Shown: in pieces, positions 1 to 8,502 of the stretch
Numbering within the stretch: the first letter of the stretch is position 1
How the letters are laid out: each line of letters opens with the position of its first letter
The notes under the pieces: generated by a model
The model's database searches: none
Seen by the model: the letters and a program-made list of their open reading frames with translations, nothing else
Told to the model about the DNA's origin: nothing
Source of the DNA: JANNVK01 sp031430435
GTDB lineage: Bacteria; Acidobacteriota; Blastocatellia; Pyrinomonadales; Pyrinomonadaceae
Direction: 5' to 3'
Length of the DNA: 64,000 nt
NCBI GenBank assembly: GCA_031430435.1
Contig: JANPBM010000004.1
Coordinates: 62,001-126,000, forward strand
Translations under genes and position numbers: made by a program

Positions 1-237
1 TGCGATTCGATAAACTAAAGTTGCTTTTTCCTTGAACCGTTCGAGACTTTTTTTTGCGGAAAGATCTTTAGAATAATCAAGTTTTCGATTGTAGTCTAAG
101 TTTTGTTTAAGAATTTCGCCTCGAATCTGGGTTAGTAATACAGCATCTCGCGGGTCATCTGACTTAGCTATTCGATCACCTATTTTTATAATTACATCGT
201 CTTCACTTTCTTTATATTTTGTTGGAAGATTTGACAT
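1..237 (-). CDS. Partial hypothetical protein (N-terminal 79 residues)
   Basis: An open frame starts at an ATG at 237 behind a good ribosome binding site (GAGG, about 6 nt upstream) and runs without a stop off the left edge. The visible 79 residues begin MSNLPTKYKESEDDV and are highly charged, with alternating Lys/Asp/Glu, no signal peptide and no membrane segment. That looks like a small cytoplasmic, probably helical protein. I do not recognise the family. It lies downstream of the GNAT gene on the same strand with a 41-nt gap, so it may be the last gene of the same transcript. Confidence 0.6.
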   Translation of the reverse strand, partial: MSNLPTKYKESEDDVIIKIGDRIAKSDDPRDAVLLTQIRGEILKQNLDYNRKLDYSKDLSAKKSLERFKEKATLVYRIA

Positions 238-278
238 ATTTTTCCTCTAACTAACCTATTTTAATATCTTTCATAACT

Positions 279-794
279 CTATAATTCTTTTGCAAAAACA
301 AAATTTATAAACTCATTTTTCCCGTCGGTAAAATCAGTAGTCCCGACATTCTTCATCCCGATTTTTTCGTAAAACTTCTGTGCCGCGATATTTTTATCCC
401 AAACGCCGAGCCAAATTGTTTCATAACCTTTTTCGCGTCCAATTTCGCAACATTTTTCGATCAATGCTTTGCCGATTTTCTTACCTTTCATTCTCTCTAA
501 AAAGTAAATTCGCTGAACTTCAATCGCGTTTTTGCCTTGTAAACATTCAACTGATTTACCTTCGCGTAACTTTGCGTAACCGATTGCCCGGTTGTTTGAT
601 TCGGCAATTAAATAAGTTGAATTCGCATCTTCTAACTCAGTTTTAAGTTGCTCCAAATTATAGAAATTCACGCAATATTCGGCTAAATCTTGCGACGGAT
701 CAAGTTCAAAATACGCTTCGTAGCAGGTTGTAATGCCCAAAACTGAAAGGATGTGAACATCTGAAATTGTCGCGTAGCGAATGGTTAAACTCAT
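279..794 (-). CDS. GNAT family N-acetyltransferase
   Basis: About 171 residues with the GNAT fold order: an N-terminal strand (SLTIRYATISDV), a central Ala/Gly-Tyr-Ala-Lys strand, the acetyl-CoA motif A (VQRIYFLERMKGKKIGKALI, Q/RxxGxG/A-like) and the C-terminal GVWDKNIAAQKFYEKIGM segment typical of motif B. It would transfer acetyl from acetyl-CoA to an unknown amine in the cytoplasm. I chose the ATG at 794, which lies 3 nt from the stop of the isochorismatase gene. A TTG at 821 would add nine residues inside that upstream gene. It is probably translationally coupled as the distal gene of the catabolic block. The substrate cannot be read from sequence. Confidence 0.85.
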   Translation of the reverse strand: MSLTIRYATISDVHILSVLGITTCYEAYFELDPSQDLAEYCVNFYNLEQLKTELEDANSTYLIAESNNRAIGYAKLREGKSVECLQGKNAIEVQRIYFLERMKGKKIGKALIEKCCEIGREKGYETIWLGVWDKNIAAQKFYEKIGMKNVGTTDFTDGKNEFINFVFAKEL

Positions 795-796
795 TT

Positions 797-1429
797 TTAA
801 AAAGGGATTGAGTTTGTCCAAAGATAATCTTCAACTTCTTTCAAACTCACAACATCTGCATATTTTGCGTCCAAATCGTTCAAATTTGCCTCGTGTGCGG
901 ACGCAGAACGGTCGCCGACACATTCGCGGACAACATTTGTCAAAAAACCGTGTTGGCACGAATCAACCGCCGAAGCACGCACGCAACCCGATGTCGTGCA
1001 ACCCGTAACTATAAGCGTATCGATCTTTTGAGCAGATAATGCGGAAGCTAAAGCCGTGCCGAAAAATGCCGAGGCATATTGTTTTGTCCACACAACTTCG
1101 CCCGCAATCGGAGTTAATCTTTCGTCAATTTCAACCCAACTTGAACCGATTTTCAGATGTGCTAAACTCGGAACTTTTTTGACAAAAACGCCTGCGGAAA
1201 CCATTGCCTCATCGTAAGCGGTGGTCGTAAAATGAACAGGCAAACTTTTCTCGCGGAACAAATCAAGTAATTGTTTGGTTGCCGAAACTTCTGCGTCTAA
1301 ATTTGAACCGAGCGGACAATTTGTATCTGTAAACCCTTTAATAAAGTCAATTACAAGCAATGCAGGTCGTTCGCCGAATCCGACTTTGTTACCAAATCCA
1401 CGATTGGCATACATTTCTTTATCGCTCAT
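797..1429 (-). CDS. Isochorismatase-family cysteine hydrolase (N-carbamoylsarcosine amidase-like)
   Basis: 210 residues. The catalytic triad of the cysteine hydrolase family is visible: Asp in ALLVIDFIKGFTD, Lys in VVWTKQYASAFFGT, and the nucleophile Cys in VTGCTTSGCVRASA. The segment VRASAVDSCQHGFLTNVVRECVGDR is typical of N-carbamoylsarcosine amidase and maleamate amidase relatives, which hydrolyse carbamoyl or amide groups to release ammonia and CO2 or a carboxylate. Its ATG overlaps the stop of the Uma2 gene by 4 nt (ATGA), so the two are co-translated. Together with the upstream HyuB and dihydropyrimidinase-like genes, this suggests it cleaves an N-carbamoyl intermediate after ring opening. 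That role is inference. Confidence 0.88.
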   Translation of the reverse strand: MSDKEMYANRGFGNKVGFGERPALLVIDFIKGFTDTNCPLGSNLDAEVSATKQLLDLFREKSLPVHFTTTAYDEAMVSAGVFVKKVPSLAHLKIGSSWVEIDERLTPIAGEVVWTKQYASAFFGTALASALSAQKIDTLIVTGCTTSGCVRASAVDSCQHGFLTNVVRECVGDRSASAHEANLNDLDAKYADVVSLKEVEDYLWTNSIPF

Positions 1430-2061
1430 AAAATCTCTTCCAAATCCAACTCAAACCCTTCCAAAACATCTTCGCCCGAAACGGTTTTAGGATTTTCTAA
1501 AATCTCGATTTCGCCGTTTTTTCGATAAATGTGAACCTGTTTTTGATAAGGATCAATCAACCAGCCGAGACGCGCGCCGTTTTCGATAAACTCCGACATT
1601 TTGTCTTGAATCGGTTTTAATCTGTCTGACTTTGAACGTAATTCAACGACAAAATCAGGGCAAATCGGCGGAAAACCTTCTCGTTGTTTTTGAGTTAAAG
1701 CAAGGTATCTTTCTTTCAAAACCCAAGAAGCATCAGGTGATTTTTTTGCTCCGCTCGGCAATTTAAATTCAGTGTTTGAATCAAAGCATTTTCCTTTTCC
1801 ATTTTGTTTTGTCCAAATTCTGAGTTGCATATTCAACTCGCTATTTTTATCCCCTGTTTCTGCTCCGGTTGGCGGCATAATAATCAAATCTCCGTCTTTA
1901 GTTGTCTCAATTCGTAAATCTTGATTCTGTTGACAAAAATCAAAGTATTCGTCATCCGTCCACGCTTTAGTGTTTATTTTCAGGCAAATAGGAAATTGTT
2001 CATCCCAAAATAATCCGCTTGGGGTTAGAGTTTCTTCGATCAAATTAATAGTTGCTGACAT
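1426..2061 (-). CDS. Uma2 family endonuclease (DUF820)
   Basis: 211 residues. The Uma2/DUF820 restriction-like fold is recognised by the PDASWV...PDFVVELRSKSD arrangement (the Asp and Glu of a PD-(D/E)XK-like core), followed by KMSEFIENGARLGWLIDPYQKQVHIY, a strongly conserved family signature. These proteins are abundant in cyanobacteria and acidobacteria, often in many copies. Their biological role is unclear, and nuclease activity is only predicted. It overlaps the next gene by 4 nt. Its presence inside a catabolic block is probably incidental, since the family inserts freely among unrelated genes. Confidence 0.88.
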   Translation of the reverse strand: MSATINLIEETLTPSGLFWDEQFPICLKINTKAWTDDEYFDFCQQNQDLRIETTKDGDLIIMPPTGAETGDKNSELNMQLRIWTKQNGKGKCFDSNTEFKLPSGAKKSPDASWVLKERYLALTQKQREGFPPICPDFVVELRSKSDRLKPIQDKMSEFIENGARLGWLIDPYQKQVHIYRKNGEIEILENPKTVSGEDVLEGFELDLEEIL

Positions 2062-2127
2062 AGATTAAACCTCACAAATAATTTAGATAATTATAATCGA
2101 ATTTGCCGGCTTCAGGTAAAATAAAGT

Positions 2128-2186
2128 CACGAATTTACACAAATTCTCACGATTTATTTTCGTGTAAATTCGTGTTTGTTCGCGGC
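2128..2186. repeat. 13-bp inverted repeat plus dispersed CGTGTTTGTTCG element
   Basis: A perfect inverted repeat, CACGAATTTACAC (2128-2140) and GTGTAAATTCGTG (2162-2174), with a 21-nt loop, lies just past the hyuB stop and could terminate or stabilise that transcript. The motif CGTGTTTGTTCGCGG (2171-2185) recurs at 13261-13274 as CGTGTTTGTTCGTGG and inverted at 13080-13093, so this is one copy of a dispersed element. Confidence 0.6.
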
Positions 2187-2194
2187 TGAAATAA

Positions 2195-3991
2195 TTAATT
2201 TGCTGTCGCAACGGATTTGCCCCAAGTTGCCACTACGCCGATTGCTTCGGGAACTTCGCCGATTGAAAACAGCGGAAATTCTCCGCGTTTTTCTCTCATT
2301 TCGCCGCGTAATTTCTCGGTTGAGTGTTCATCAATCGCCAAAGTTTTCGAGTCCATCACAACGCCGTAATCGGATTTTGCCTTCTCAACCGACACCAAAC
2401 CGTTACGGACATCTTTGAAAACTTTGTCGCTCGGACGATCAAACGGATCTTTCCAACCGCCGCCGCCGGCTGTTCGATAAATTAAAATATCGCCCTTTTT
2501 AACGGGAATCCGAGAAATTTTCGACGGCAAAAACTCACGCGTTCCGTCAACGCGAATCAATTCTTTAGTCGATTTCGCACCCGGCAAACCGCCCATAATT
2601 CCCCATGGTTCGGAGCGGTCGCGGTCGTCGTGAATAGCAATTTCGCCGTCGGCTTCATAGCGATAAACCTTGTGAACCGCGTTTCCGCCGCGATGAAAAC
2701 CTGCTCCGCCGGTGTCAATCAAACTGCCGTATTCCATCACGGTAATCGGATAATAGCTTTCCAGATATTCGGTCGGAATGTTTTCAAAAAGCGGCCACCA
2801 CGAATGTGCGTCCATTCCGTCGCCCATCGGTCTGCCCGGAATTCCGCCGTAAGTGATTTCCATCAAGTGGAAAAATTCGTTATTTTCGTCGTGTCCGTTA
2901 TAGAGCATATACGGCGAAGTTCCGTAGCCCGCGGCGGTCGAAAGTTCGGGAGCACCTTTGCCTAAAGCACCGCCAAGCACGTCAAATAAACGAGTCAGGG
3001 CGTGTGTTCGACAACCGAGAGCCGCCGGAAATTCCGGGTTGAGCAACGATTTTTCGGGAATGGTAACGTGCAGAAGCGGATAAAATCCGTCGTTGAATAA
3101 AATTTGCGGATCGAAAACCATGATTAAATAAACGCCGATGAACATTTTGAACATCTCTTCGTTTAAGTAAAAATTTATCGGTCCGGGAGCTTGCGGGTCG
3201 GTTCCTGTCCAATCGAAATATGCTTCGTGACCTTTTCGATAAATGGTCAATTTCATTTTATACGGACCGTTTCCGCGTCCGTCGTCGTCGATATAATCTT
3301 CAAATTCGAGCGGTTCTTCGGGCAAACACATCACGATTAACTGCCTCATCGCTTCGTGTGTACGGTCGAGTAACATGCCTAAACCCTCGATATATTCGTC
3401 CTTCCCGAAGCGGTCGCACATTTCCTTGACTCGTTTATCAGCCATTCGGCAAGCGGCGACAATCGCCATCAAATCGAAATAATTCATGGTCGGCACACGC
3501 GAATTCGCCAAAATCATATCCAGCAAATCTTCGTTCAAAACTCCGGCAGCAAATAGTTTAACCGGTGGAATCCGCGTTCCTTCGCCGAAAATCGTATCGG
3601 CATCGGTCGGCAAACTGCCCGAAACAGGTCCGCCCATATCAACCGTATGACCGAATTGCGAACCCCAGCCGACGAGTTCGCCGTTGTAGAAAATCGGCAT
3701 CAAAACCATCCAATCGTTGATGTGCGAAATTGCACCGCCGCAACTGTACGGATCGCTGACGAGAAAAATATCGCCTTCATTAACGCCGCGTTTCCAGTTC
3801 GCCAAAAATCCGTTGATATACGAGCCGAATTGCCCCACAACCATTCTGCCGTCGGGATGACAAATCATCGGAAAACCATCGTGTTGTTCACGAATAACGG
3901 GTGACATTGCCGAACGAAACAGCACCGTATCCATTTCTTCGCGGGCATTGCGAAGGGCGTTTTCTAAAATATCAAGCGTAATTTTGTCCAT
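2195..3991 (-). CDS. Hydantoinase B/oxoprolinase family protein (HyuB)
   Basis: 598 residues spanning the full HyuB family: N-terminal DKITLDILENALRNAREEMD, the middle FLVSDPYSCGGAISHINDW and GHTVDMGGPVSGSLP segments, and the C-terminal GGGGWKDPFDRP typical of the family end. HyuB normally pairs with the ATP-binding HyuA subunit to open hydantoin or 5-oxoproline rings, or forms part of acetone/acetophenone carboxylases. No hyuA is present anywhere in this window, which is unusual. It starts behind a plausible promoter (4027-4054) and has a hairpin after its stop. It may act on an N-heterocycle in the cluster's pathway, with HyuA encoded elsewhere, or it may have diverged to work alone. Confidence 0.9.
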   Translation of the reverse strand: MDKITLDILENALRNAREEMDTVLFRSAMSPVIREQHDGFPMICHPDGRMVVGQFGSYINGFLANWKRGVNEGDIFLVSDPYSCGGAISHINDWMVLMPIFYNGELVGWGSQFGHTVDMGGPVSGSLPTDADTIFGEGTRIPPVKLFAAGVLNEDLLDMILANSRVPTMNYFDLMAIVAACRMADKRVKEMCDRFGKDEYIEGLGMLLDRTHEAMRQLIVMCLPEEPLEFEDYIDDDGRGNGPYKMKLTIYRKGHEAYFDWTGTDPQAPGPINFYLNEEMFKMFIGVYLIMVFDPQILFNDGFYPLLHVTIPEKSLLNPEFPAALGCRTHALTRLFDVLGGALGKGAPELSTAAGYGTSPYMLYNGHDENNEFFHLMEITYGGIPGRPMGDGMDAHSWWPLFENIPTEYLESYYPITVMEYGSLIDTGGAGFHRGGNAVHKVYRYEADGEIAIHDDRDRSEPWGIMGGLPGAKSTKELIRVDGTREFLPSKISRIPVKKGDILIYRTAGGGGWKDPFDRPSDKVFKDVRNGLVSVEKAKSDYGVVMDSKTLAIDEHSTEKLRGEMREKRGEFPLFSIGEVPEAIGVVATWGKSVATAN

Positions 3992-4026
3992 ATTATTGCT
4001 CCGAATTTGATAAAATTTGTCATAAG

Positions 4027-4054
4027 TTTATAACATATTCAATGAAAATAACAA
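4027..4054 (-). promoter_or_regulatory. Candidate sigma-70 promoter for hyuB
   Basis: On the minus strand TTGTTA (4049-4054), a 16-nt spacer and TATAAA (4027-4032). The -10 lies in a near-palindrome GTTATA-N4-TATGAC that resembles sequences at two other promoters in the window (15248-15263, 40375-40390). Confidence 0.5.
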
Positions 4055-4083
4055 GTCTGAATTTTGATTTTTTCGATTGTTTT

Positions 4084-4854
4084 TTATTTCTGCAATTCCG
4101 TAATTTCAGCCGAATCTTTTGGCGGATTCATCCACATTTTCGCGTCTTTTTCGAGATAATCACGGAGCGTTTGCGGTAAATCGGCGTATTTATCGACGCG
4201 ATATGAAACAAGTTGGAAAACGCTGTCGCCACCGCCGAAAAACTTTGGCATATCGCCGCGTCGGTTCCACGTTAATTGATATTTCGGCGTGTTTTTTGCC
4301 GCTTTCGGTTGAACAAAGAAATCGTAATTTTCAAAGGCTTTGTAGTTCGGATAATTCAAAAAAAGCGGGGCGGAAAATATCAGCACATCGCCGAATTTTC
4401 GTACTAAATTCCCGCCTTCCGAGTTAATTGTTTGAATTCGCGGCGCTTTTCCCTGCACAACGTCGGCAAACATTTTTCCGTCTTTCAGTTGATAAGTAAT
4501 TTGTTGGTACGGATATTCGATCGGCTCTACTTTTTGTCCGTTAAAAGTTTTCAAAACTTCGTTTGTCGTTATATCTCGGTAAAAAAATGTCTTCCGCGAG
4601 AGTTGTAAAACCTTGGTTGCGTTCGACTCCGATTTAATAACTCGCGCGGTGTCAACGCCTTCGACCTTTGCAATCAGCTTTCCTTCGGGATAGCTGTAAA
4701 TTTCGCCGAGGCAATACCAATAAACAGGTTCGCCCGTGCCGACTCGCATATCGGTAAATTGTTTGAAAAGTTCAGGTGTAAATAACTGACTTTGGGCGAC
4801 TGCGTTTGTCGCCGGAAATATAAATAACGCCAACAAAATTATTAATTTTTTCAT
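4084..4854 (-). CDS. Exported DUF1838-like protein
   Basis: About 256 residues. A Sec signal peptide (MKKLIILLALFIFPATNAVAQ, cleavage after AVA) precedes a soluble domain with the features I associate with DUF1838: an N-terminal YWYCLGEIYSYPEGK strand, aromatic-rich strands, and a C-terminal W-M-NPPKDSAEI near the end. It is predicted periplasmic and its function is unknown. I chose the ATG at 4854 because it overlaps the upstream stop as ATGA and gives a clean signal peptide; an upstream start at 4878 would add MEKQKRNF. It sits between the membrane protein and hyuB in the catabolic block, so it could bind or process the substrate in the periplasm. Confidence 0.72.
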   Translation of the reverse strand: MKKLIILLALFIFPATNAVAQSQLFTPELFKQFTDMRVGTGEPVYWYCLGEIYSYPEGKLIAKVEGVDTARVIKSESNATKVLQLSRKTFFYRDITTNEVLKTFNGQKVEPIEYPYQQITYQLKDGKMFADVVQGKAPRIQTINSEGGNLVRKFGDVLIFSAPLFLNYPNYKAFENYDFFVQPKAAKNTPKYQLTWNRRGDMPKFFGGGDSVFQLVSYRVDKYADLPQTLRDYLEKDAKMWMNPPKDSAEITELQK

Positions 4855-5243
4855 AAAGTTTCGTTTCTGCTTTTCCAATAAAATATCGCCATCACAATTC
4901 CGAAAAAACCGTCGTAAGCAATCGCCAAAAGTATCAAAGGTTTTGCCTGATTATACAAAAGCAGATGAATCCAACTGCCCATTATAAATAATTTTCCGAC
5001 TGCTCCGATCAACGCCATCACTCGGTTGCGAATCGGATCAATGCCCAAAAACCAATAGCCGACACCGAGCATCAGCACGAAAAACCACAGATTGAAATGA
5101 TAAAATCGAAGAATCGTGCTATTTTCAGTTATTCCGTAAAACATTTCGAGATGATTCGACATCGAAGCCATCGCCACAATTGCGCCGATAATGTTGCCGA
5201 TTGCCGTTATTTTGAAACATATTTTGTAAAATGATAAGTTCAT
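4851..5243 (-). CDS. Four-helix membrane protein of unknown function
   Basis: About 130 residues with four hydrophobic segments (around residues 7-28, 45-66, 73-92 and 100-122) and short charged loops. The end, FYWKSRNETL, is cytoplasmic-looking. No recognised motif. I prefer the ATG at 5243, just after the stop of the yciI-like gene, over one at 5264 that would overlap it. The stop overlaps the next start (ATGA), so it is co-translated with the exported DUF1838-like protein. The pairing of a small integral membrane protein with a secreted protein suggests a joint envelope function, but no activity can be assigned. Confidence 0.7.
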   Translation of the reverse strand: MNLSFYKICFKITAIGNIIGAIVAMASMSNHLEMFYGITENSTILRFYHFNLWFFVLMLGVGYWFLGIDPIRNRVMALIGAVGKLFIMGSWIHLLLYNQAKPLILLAIAYDGFFGIVMAIFYWKSRNETL

Positions 5244-5250
5244 AAGATTT

Positions 5251-5550
5251 TTATTCCGGCACAACTTTCAGCCATTCCCAAACTTTGTAATCGTAAATTC
5301 CGTGAACGCAAAGCGGATCGACATCGGCTAATTTACACGCTTCGACTTTGGTTTCAGCCGCCAAAACATAGCAACCCGCACCGAGTTCGTTGTCGGTTTG
5401 ATCGGCAAACGGACCTGCCATCACGCATATTCCGTCTTTTCCGAGCTGTTTGAAATAAGCAGTGTGCGAGTACAAAACAGGTAAAACCTGTTCGGTTGTA
5501 AATTCGTCGCGTTTCGGCGTTTTTTGAATCGTAAAAAACCAGTATTTCAT
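5251..5550 (-). CDS. YciI-like (YCII-related) protein
   Basis: 99 residues matching the small ferredoxin-like YciI fold: an N-terminal KYWFFTIQKTPKR strand, the conserved HTAYFKQLGKDGICVMAGPFAD segment (His and the AGPF motif are the family hallmark) and the closing DPLCVHGIYDYKVWEWLKV. Family members are dimeric and some catalyse dehalogenation or lactone isomerisation, but most are uncharacterised. The start overlaps the MFS stop by 4 nt (ATGA), so it belongs to the carrier's operon and may act on an early intermediate. Confidence 0.85.
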   Translation of the reverse strand: MKYWFFTIQKTPKRDEFTTEQVLPVLYSHTAYFKQLGKDGICVMAGPFADQTDNELGAGCYVLAAETKVEACKLADVDPLCVHGIYDYKVWEWLKVVPE

Positions 5551-6833
5551 ATCATTTGTTGTTTCGGCTTAATCATAAAATTCAAAATAATCGTTAAAAT
5601 TAAAGCCATTCCCGTAGCCGCAATTACATAGTAAAACGATCGTGTATAATCGCCGCCGTCAGCGTCTGCGACAGCTCCGGTAATTCGCCCGCCGATTGAA
5701 GCCCCGATTGTTTCGATTACCGTAATTGCCCCAAGTATTTTCGGATAATCTTTCGAGCCGAAATAATCGGCAACCAATCTTTGCAAAAGCACGAAAGTTC
5801 CCCCGTATCCGAACCCGAACGGAATGATGAATAAAAGCATTGTGGAAGCCGTAAAATTCAGTAAAACCAGAGTTGCCAAAAACATAACGCTGCAACAGAC
5901 AAGCATCACGCGAGTCGGTGAAATCTTGTCGGACATGAAACCGAATAAGAATTTTCCGCCAATACTTAAAAACGCCAGCGAAGCCTGAACCAAGCCGGCA
6001 GTTTCAGGCGAAACACCGATTTTCGGCGTGCGAATATATAGGATAAGTTGTTGTGTAGAAACAAATAACGGATAAAATATTAAAGCCGCGCAAAATGCAA
6101 AAACCCAAAATAAAGGAGTTTTTACCGCTTCAAATAACGACAAACCTGTTTGATTATTGGCGGTAGAAAACGCGTCTTGAAATTCTTCCGAATCTCCGTC
6201 GGGAAATACGCCGATGTCGCTTGGTTTTGTCTTCAGCAGAAAAATAATCGCCGGAATCAGAATCAACCAAATAAGCAAACTAACTGCAATCATGGCAATT
6301 CGCCAGTTATATTTCAGAATCAAAGGTGTTGCCATCAGTGGAATCAACATTCCGCCAAGACTCGTTCCCGTCAGCACAATTCCTATCGCAGTTCCGCGTT
6401 TTCTGCGAAACCAATTTGAAACTAAAACCGTGTTTATCAAAACTCCGACAAAGCCTAAAGCGATTCCAAACAAAACTCTTGCCGCATAAACCGTAGTTAA
6501 ATTGGCAGCTTGGGAGTGAATAAGCAACCCGATGCCAAGGATTACGCAACCGATTACCATTAAGATTTTATTATTGAATTTTTGGATAAAATATCCGGCA
6601 AAAGGGGCTGTAAAACCGGCAACTAAAAATGTAAAAATACCGAAATTGGCGACTGTAGTTTGAGCTGTTTCTTTTGACATAGCTCCGCCGGCGATAAAAT
6701 CGTTGCGAATCCATTCACTGAAAACCGGAATTCCGCCAATCGTCAAACCATTGCTGACAACCAACGCAAGTGTTGAGATTGCCACAACTACCCAACCGTA
6801 AAAAAATCCGCCGCTTTTTTTGATTTCGGTCAT
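5547..6833 (-). CDS. Major facilitator superfamily transporter (OFA/monocarboxylate-like)
   Basis: 428 residues with twelve hydrophobic segments in two halves and a large cytoplasmic loop near residues 200-225. The start GGFFYGWVVVAISTLALVVSNGL and the loop-2-like GYFIQKFNNKILMVIG resemble the oxalate/formate antiporter and monocarboxylate porter branch of MFS. A strong ribosome binding site (AAAGGAG, 7 nt upstream) supports the ATG at 6833. As the only transporter in the block it probably brings in the organic acid or ureide that the neighbouring hydrolases degrade. The substrate is inferred from context only. Confidence 0.9.
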   Translation of the reverse strand: MTEIKKSGGFFYGWVVVAISTLALVVSNGLTIGGIPVFSEWIRNDFIAGGAMSKETAQTTVANFGIFTFLVAGFTAPFAGYFIQKFNNKILMVIGCVILGIGLLIHSQAANLTTVYAARVLFGIALGFVGVLINTVLVSNWFRRKRGTAIGIVLTGTSLGGMLIPLMATPLILKYNWRIAMIAVSLLIWLILIPAIIFLLKTKPSDIGVFPDGDSEEFQDAFSTANNQTGLSLFEAVKTPLFWVFAFCAALIFYPLFVSTQQLILYIRTPKIGVSPETAGLVQASLAFLSIGGKFLFGFMSDKISPTRVMLVCCSVMFLATLVLLNFTASTMLLFIIPFGFGYGGTFVLLQRLVADYFGSKDYPKILGAITVIETIGASIGGRITGAVADADGGDYTRSFYYVIAATGMALILTIILNFMIKPKQQMI

Positions 6834-6925
6834 TTTGCCGCTCCTTTTTGATAATAAATGTGCGATATACTTTAGATTATGTTTAGCAACATGCCGAAGT
6901 TTATCGGATTTTTTACTGCCGACCG

Positions 6926-8380
6926 TTACTGATGAATCGCCGTCGGTCGTTTGATAAACACGCCTTGTTTTTTGCCGACCAACTTGCCGTTATCAAATTG
7001 CAGATTACCGCGAATAATCGTTTGCGTTACCCAACCTTTCGTCATCACACCTTCAAACGGCGTGTGATCTTGGGCAGAAAGCGCTTCATCCGCCCGAATC
7101 GGTTTTTCCAAATTCATATCGACGACGGCAAAATCTGCGTCCGCACCGATGGCGATACAACCTTTTCGCGGAAACAGACCAAAATTTCTGGCGGGATTTG
7201 CCGACACTAATTCCGCGACTCTCGAAAGCGAAACACCGCGTTTGTGAACGCCTTCGCTCAACAAAACCGGATACAAAATCGAACTTCCGCCGAATCCGGG
7301 CAAACTTCCCCAAACGCCTTGTTCTTTGTGTTCTTCGCCGCAGCAAGCGTGGTCGGAAACAACCGTGTCAACGTGTCCGCGTTTGATTCCTTCCCACAAA
7401 AATTCACTGTGTTCGCGTGTTCTGATCGGCGGATTTACTTTGGCTTTTAAACCGATTCCGCTGCGGTCGAGTTCTTCGTGATCGAGTGCCAAATGATGCA
7501 AAGTTGTTTCAAGTTTAATGTCGTGATTCGGATAAGTTCGCCGCACATCAATTCCGGCTTGCAACGCATCACGGCTTGAGAGATGCAATAAATTTATCGG
7601 ACAACCTGTTGCATCGGCTAAAATCGCGGCTTCGTGAACCGATAATTTTTCCGATAAAGGCGGACGACCTTCGCTGTAAGCCTTCAAACCTGTCAATCCC
7701 GATTTGTTCGCACGTTCGATAAAAACGCGAATCAATTCAGGATTTTCGCAATGTAAACTCAAGGAAATGCGGGCTTTATCCTTATATTTTTCCGCCATTG
7801 CAGAAACTCGCGTCATCAATTCATACAAATGTCCGAGGTCGTAATTTTCCGCCATCGTGTAATCCGAACCTTTGGTCGAATCGGCAGAAAGCGTCAACGC
7901 CTTGTAAAACATATAAAATTTGAACGAACCAACACCCGCATTTTCGACCAGCCATTCAACTTCATCAAGCTGATCGGCGGTCATCACGGCGATATGATAA
8001 CAATAATCGGTGTAAAAATTGCCATCGGAAAGCTGCATCACTTCGGGCAAAATTTCTTTGTAAAGCCCTGTTTTATTGAGATAATGATGACCTGTTCGCC
8101 AATAACTGATGATCGTGCCGACTCCGCCGACGAGTGCCGACATTGATTCGGAAGACGCATCAACCGAATGCGGACGATAAATTCCGACGTGAAAATGCGA
8201 ATCAACCGCCGCCGGAAAAACATGCTTGCCGTTCGCGTCAAACACATTTTCGGCAAGATTAGAATCAATCGAATCCGCAATCGCCGCAACTTTGCCGCCG
8301 TTCACACCAATTTCGCATTTCACTTCGCCGTGAAAAGGGAAAACTACTGTTCCGTTTTTGATAATTGAATCAAATTTCAT
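6926..8380 (-). CDS. Dihydropyrimidinase/D-hydantoinase-like cyclic amidohydrolase
   Basis: 484 residues of the amidohydrolase superfamily with a complete binuclear metal site: His62 and His64 (VDSHFHVG), the carboxylated Lys154 (VGSFKFYM), His210 (LSLHCENPE), His266 (NLLHLSSRD) and catalytic Asp343 (VVSDHACCG). It would open a cyclic amide such as dihydrouracil, hydantoin or a related imide to an N-carbamoyl acid in the cytoplasm. Length fits the family (450-490). It lies just after the RAYT element and 92 nt before the MFS gene. Combined with the N-carbamoyl-amidase-like gene at 797 this is the best clue to the pathway. Allantoinase or dihydroorotase specificity cannot be excluded. Confidence 0.9.
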   Translation of the reverse strand: MKFDSIIKNGTVVFPFHGEVKCEIGVNGGKVAAIADSIDSNLAENVFDANGKHVFPAAVDSHFHVGIYRPHSVDASSESMSALVGGVGTIISYWRTGHHYLNKTGLYKEILPEVMQLSDGNFYTDYCYHIAVMTADQLDEVEWLVENAGVGSFKFYMFYKALTLSADSTKGSDYTMAENYDLGHLYELMTRVSAMAEKYKDKARISLSLHCENPELIRVFIERANKSGLTGLKAYSEGRPPLSEKLSVHEAAILADATGCPINLLHLSSRDALQAGIDVRRTYPNHDIKLETTLHHLALDHEELDRSGIGLKAKVNPPIRTREHSEFLWEGIKRGHVDTVVSDHACCGEEHKEQGVWGSLPGFGGSSILYPVLLSEGVHKRGVSLSRVAELVSANPARNFGLFPRKGCIAIGADADFAVVDMNLEKPIRADEALSAQDHTPFEGVMTKGWVTQTIIRGNLQFDNGKLVGKKQGVFIKRPTAIHQ

Positions 8381-8405
8381 AGTCTATAAAAATTTTCCAA
8401 ACTTA

Positions 8406-8489
8406 GCCGATGTAATCGGCGACCGCATAAAGCCTAGTCCGTAAGGGCTAGGTTTGAATGCGGCACACACTCAAACCGGTGTAACCGGT
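8406..8489. repeat. Left REP-like hairpin array (three hairpins)
   Basis: Three hairpins in a row: GCCGAT-GTA-ATCGGC (8406-8420), CCTAGTCC-GTAA-GGGCTAGG (8433-8452) and ACCGGT-GTA-ACCGGT (8475-8489). The stems differ completely while the loop is GTA or GTAA each time. Spacers carry CATAAAG and, after the third hairpin, GACGGCAAC. Confidence 0.85.
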
Positions 8490-8502
8490 GACGGCAACCG
8501 CT

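Noticed and set aside
4851..5264. Upstream starts for the 4-helix protein, DUF1838-like protein, GntR and SnoaL-like genes
   Set aside because: In each case the longer frame overlaps an upstream gene or operator, or has no ribosome binding site.
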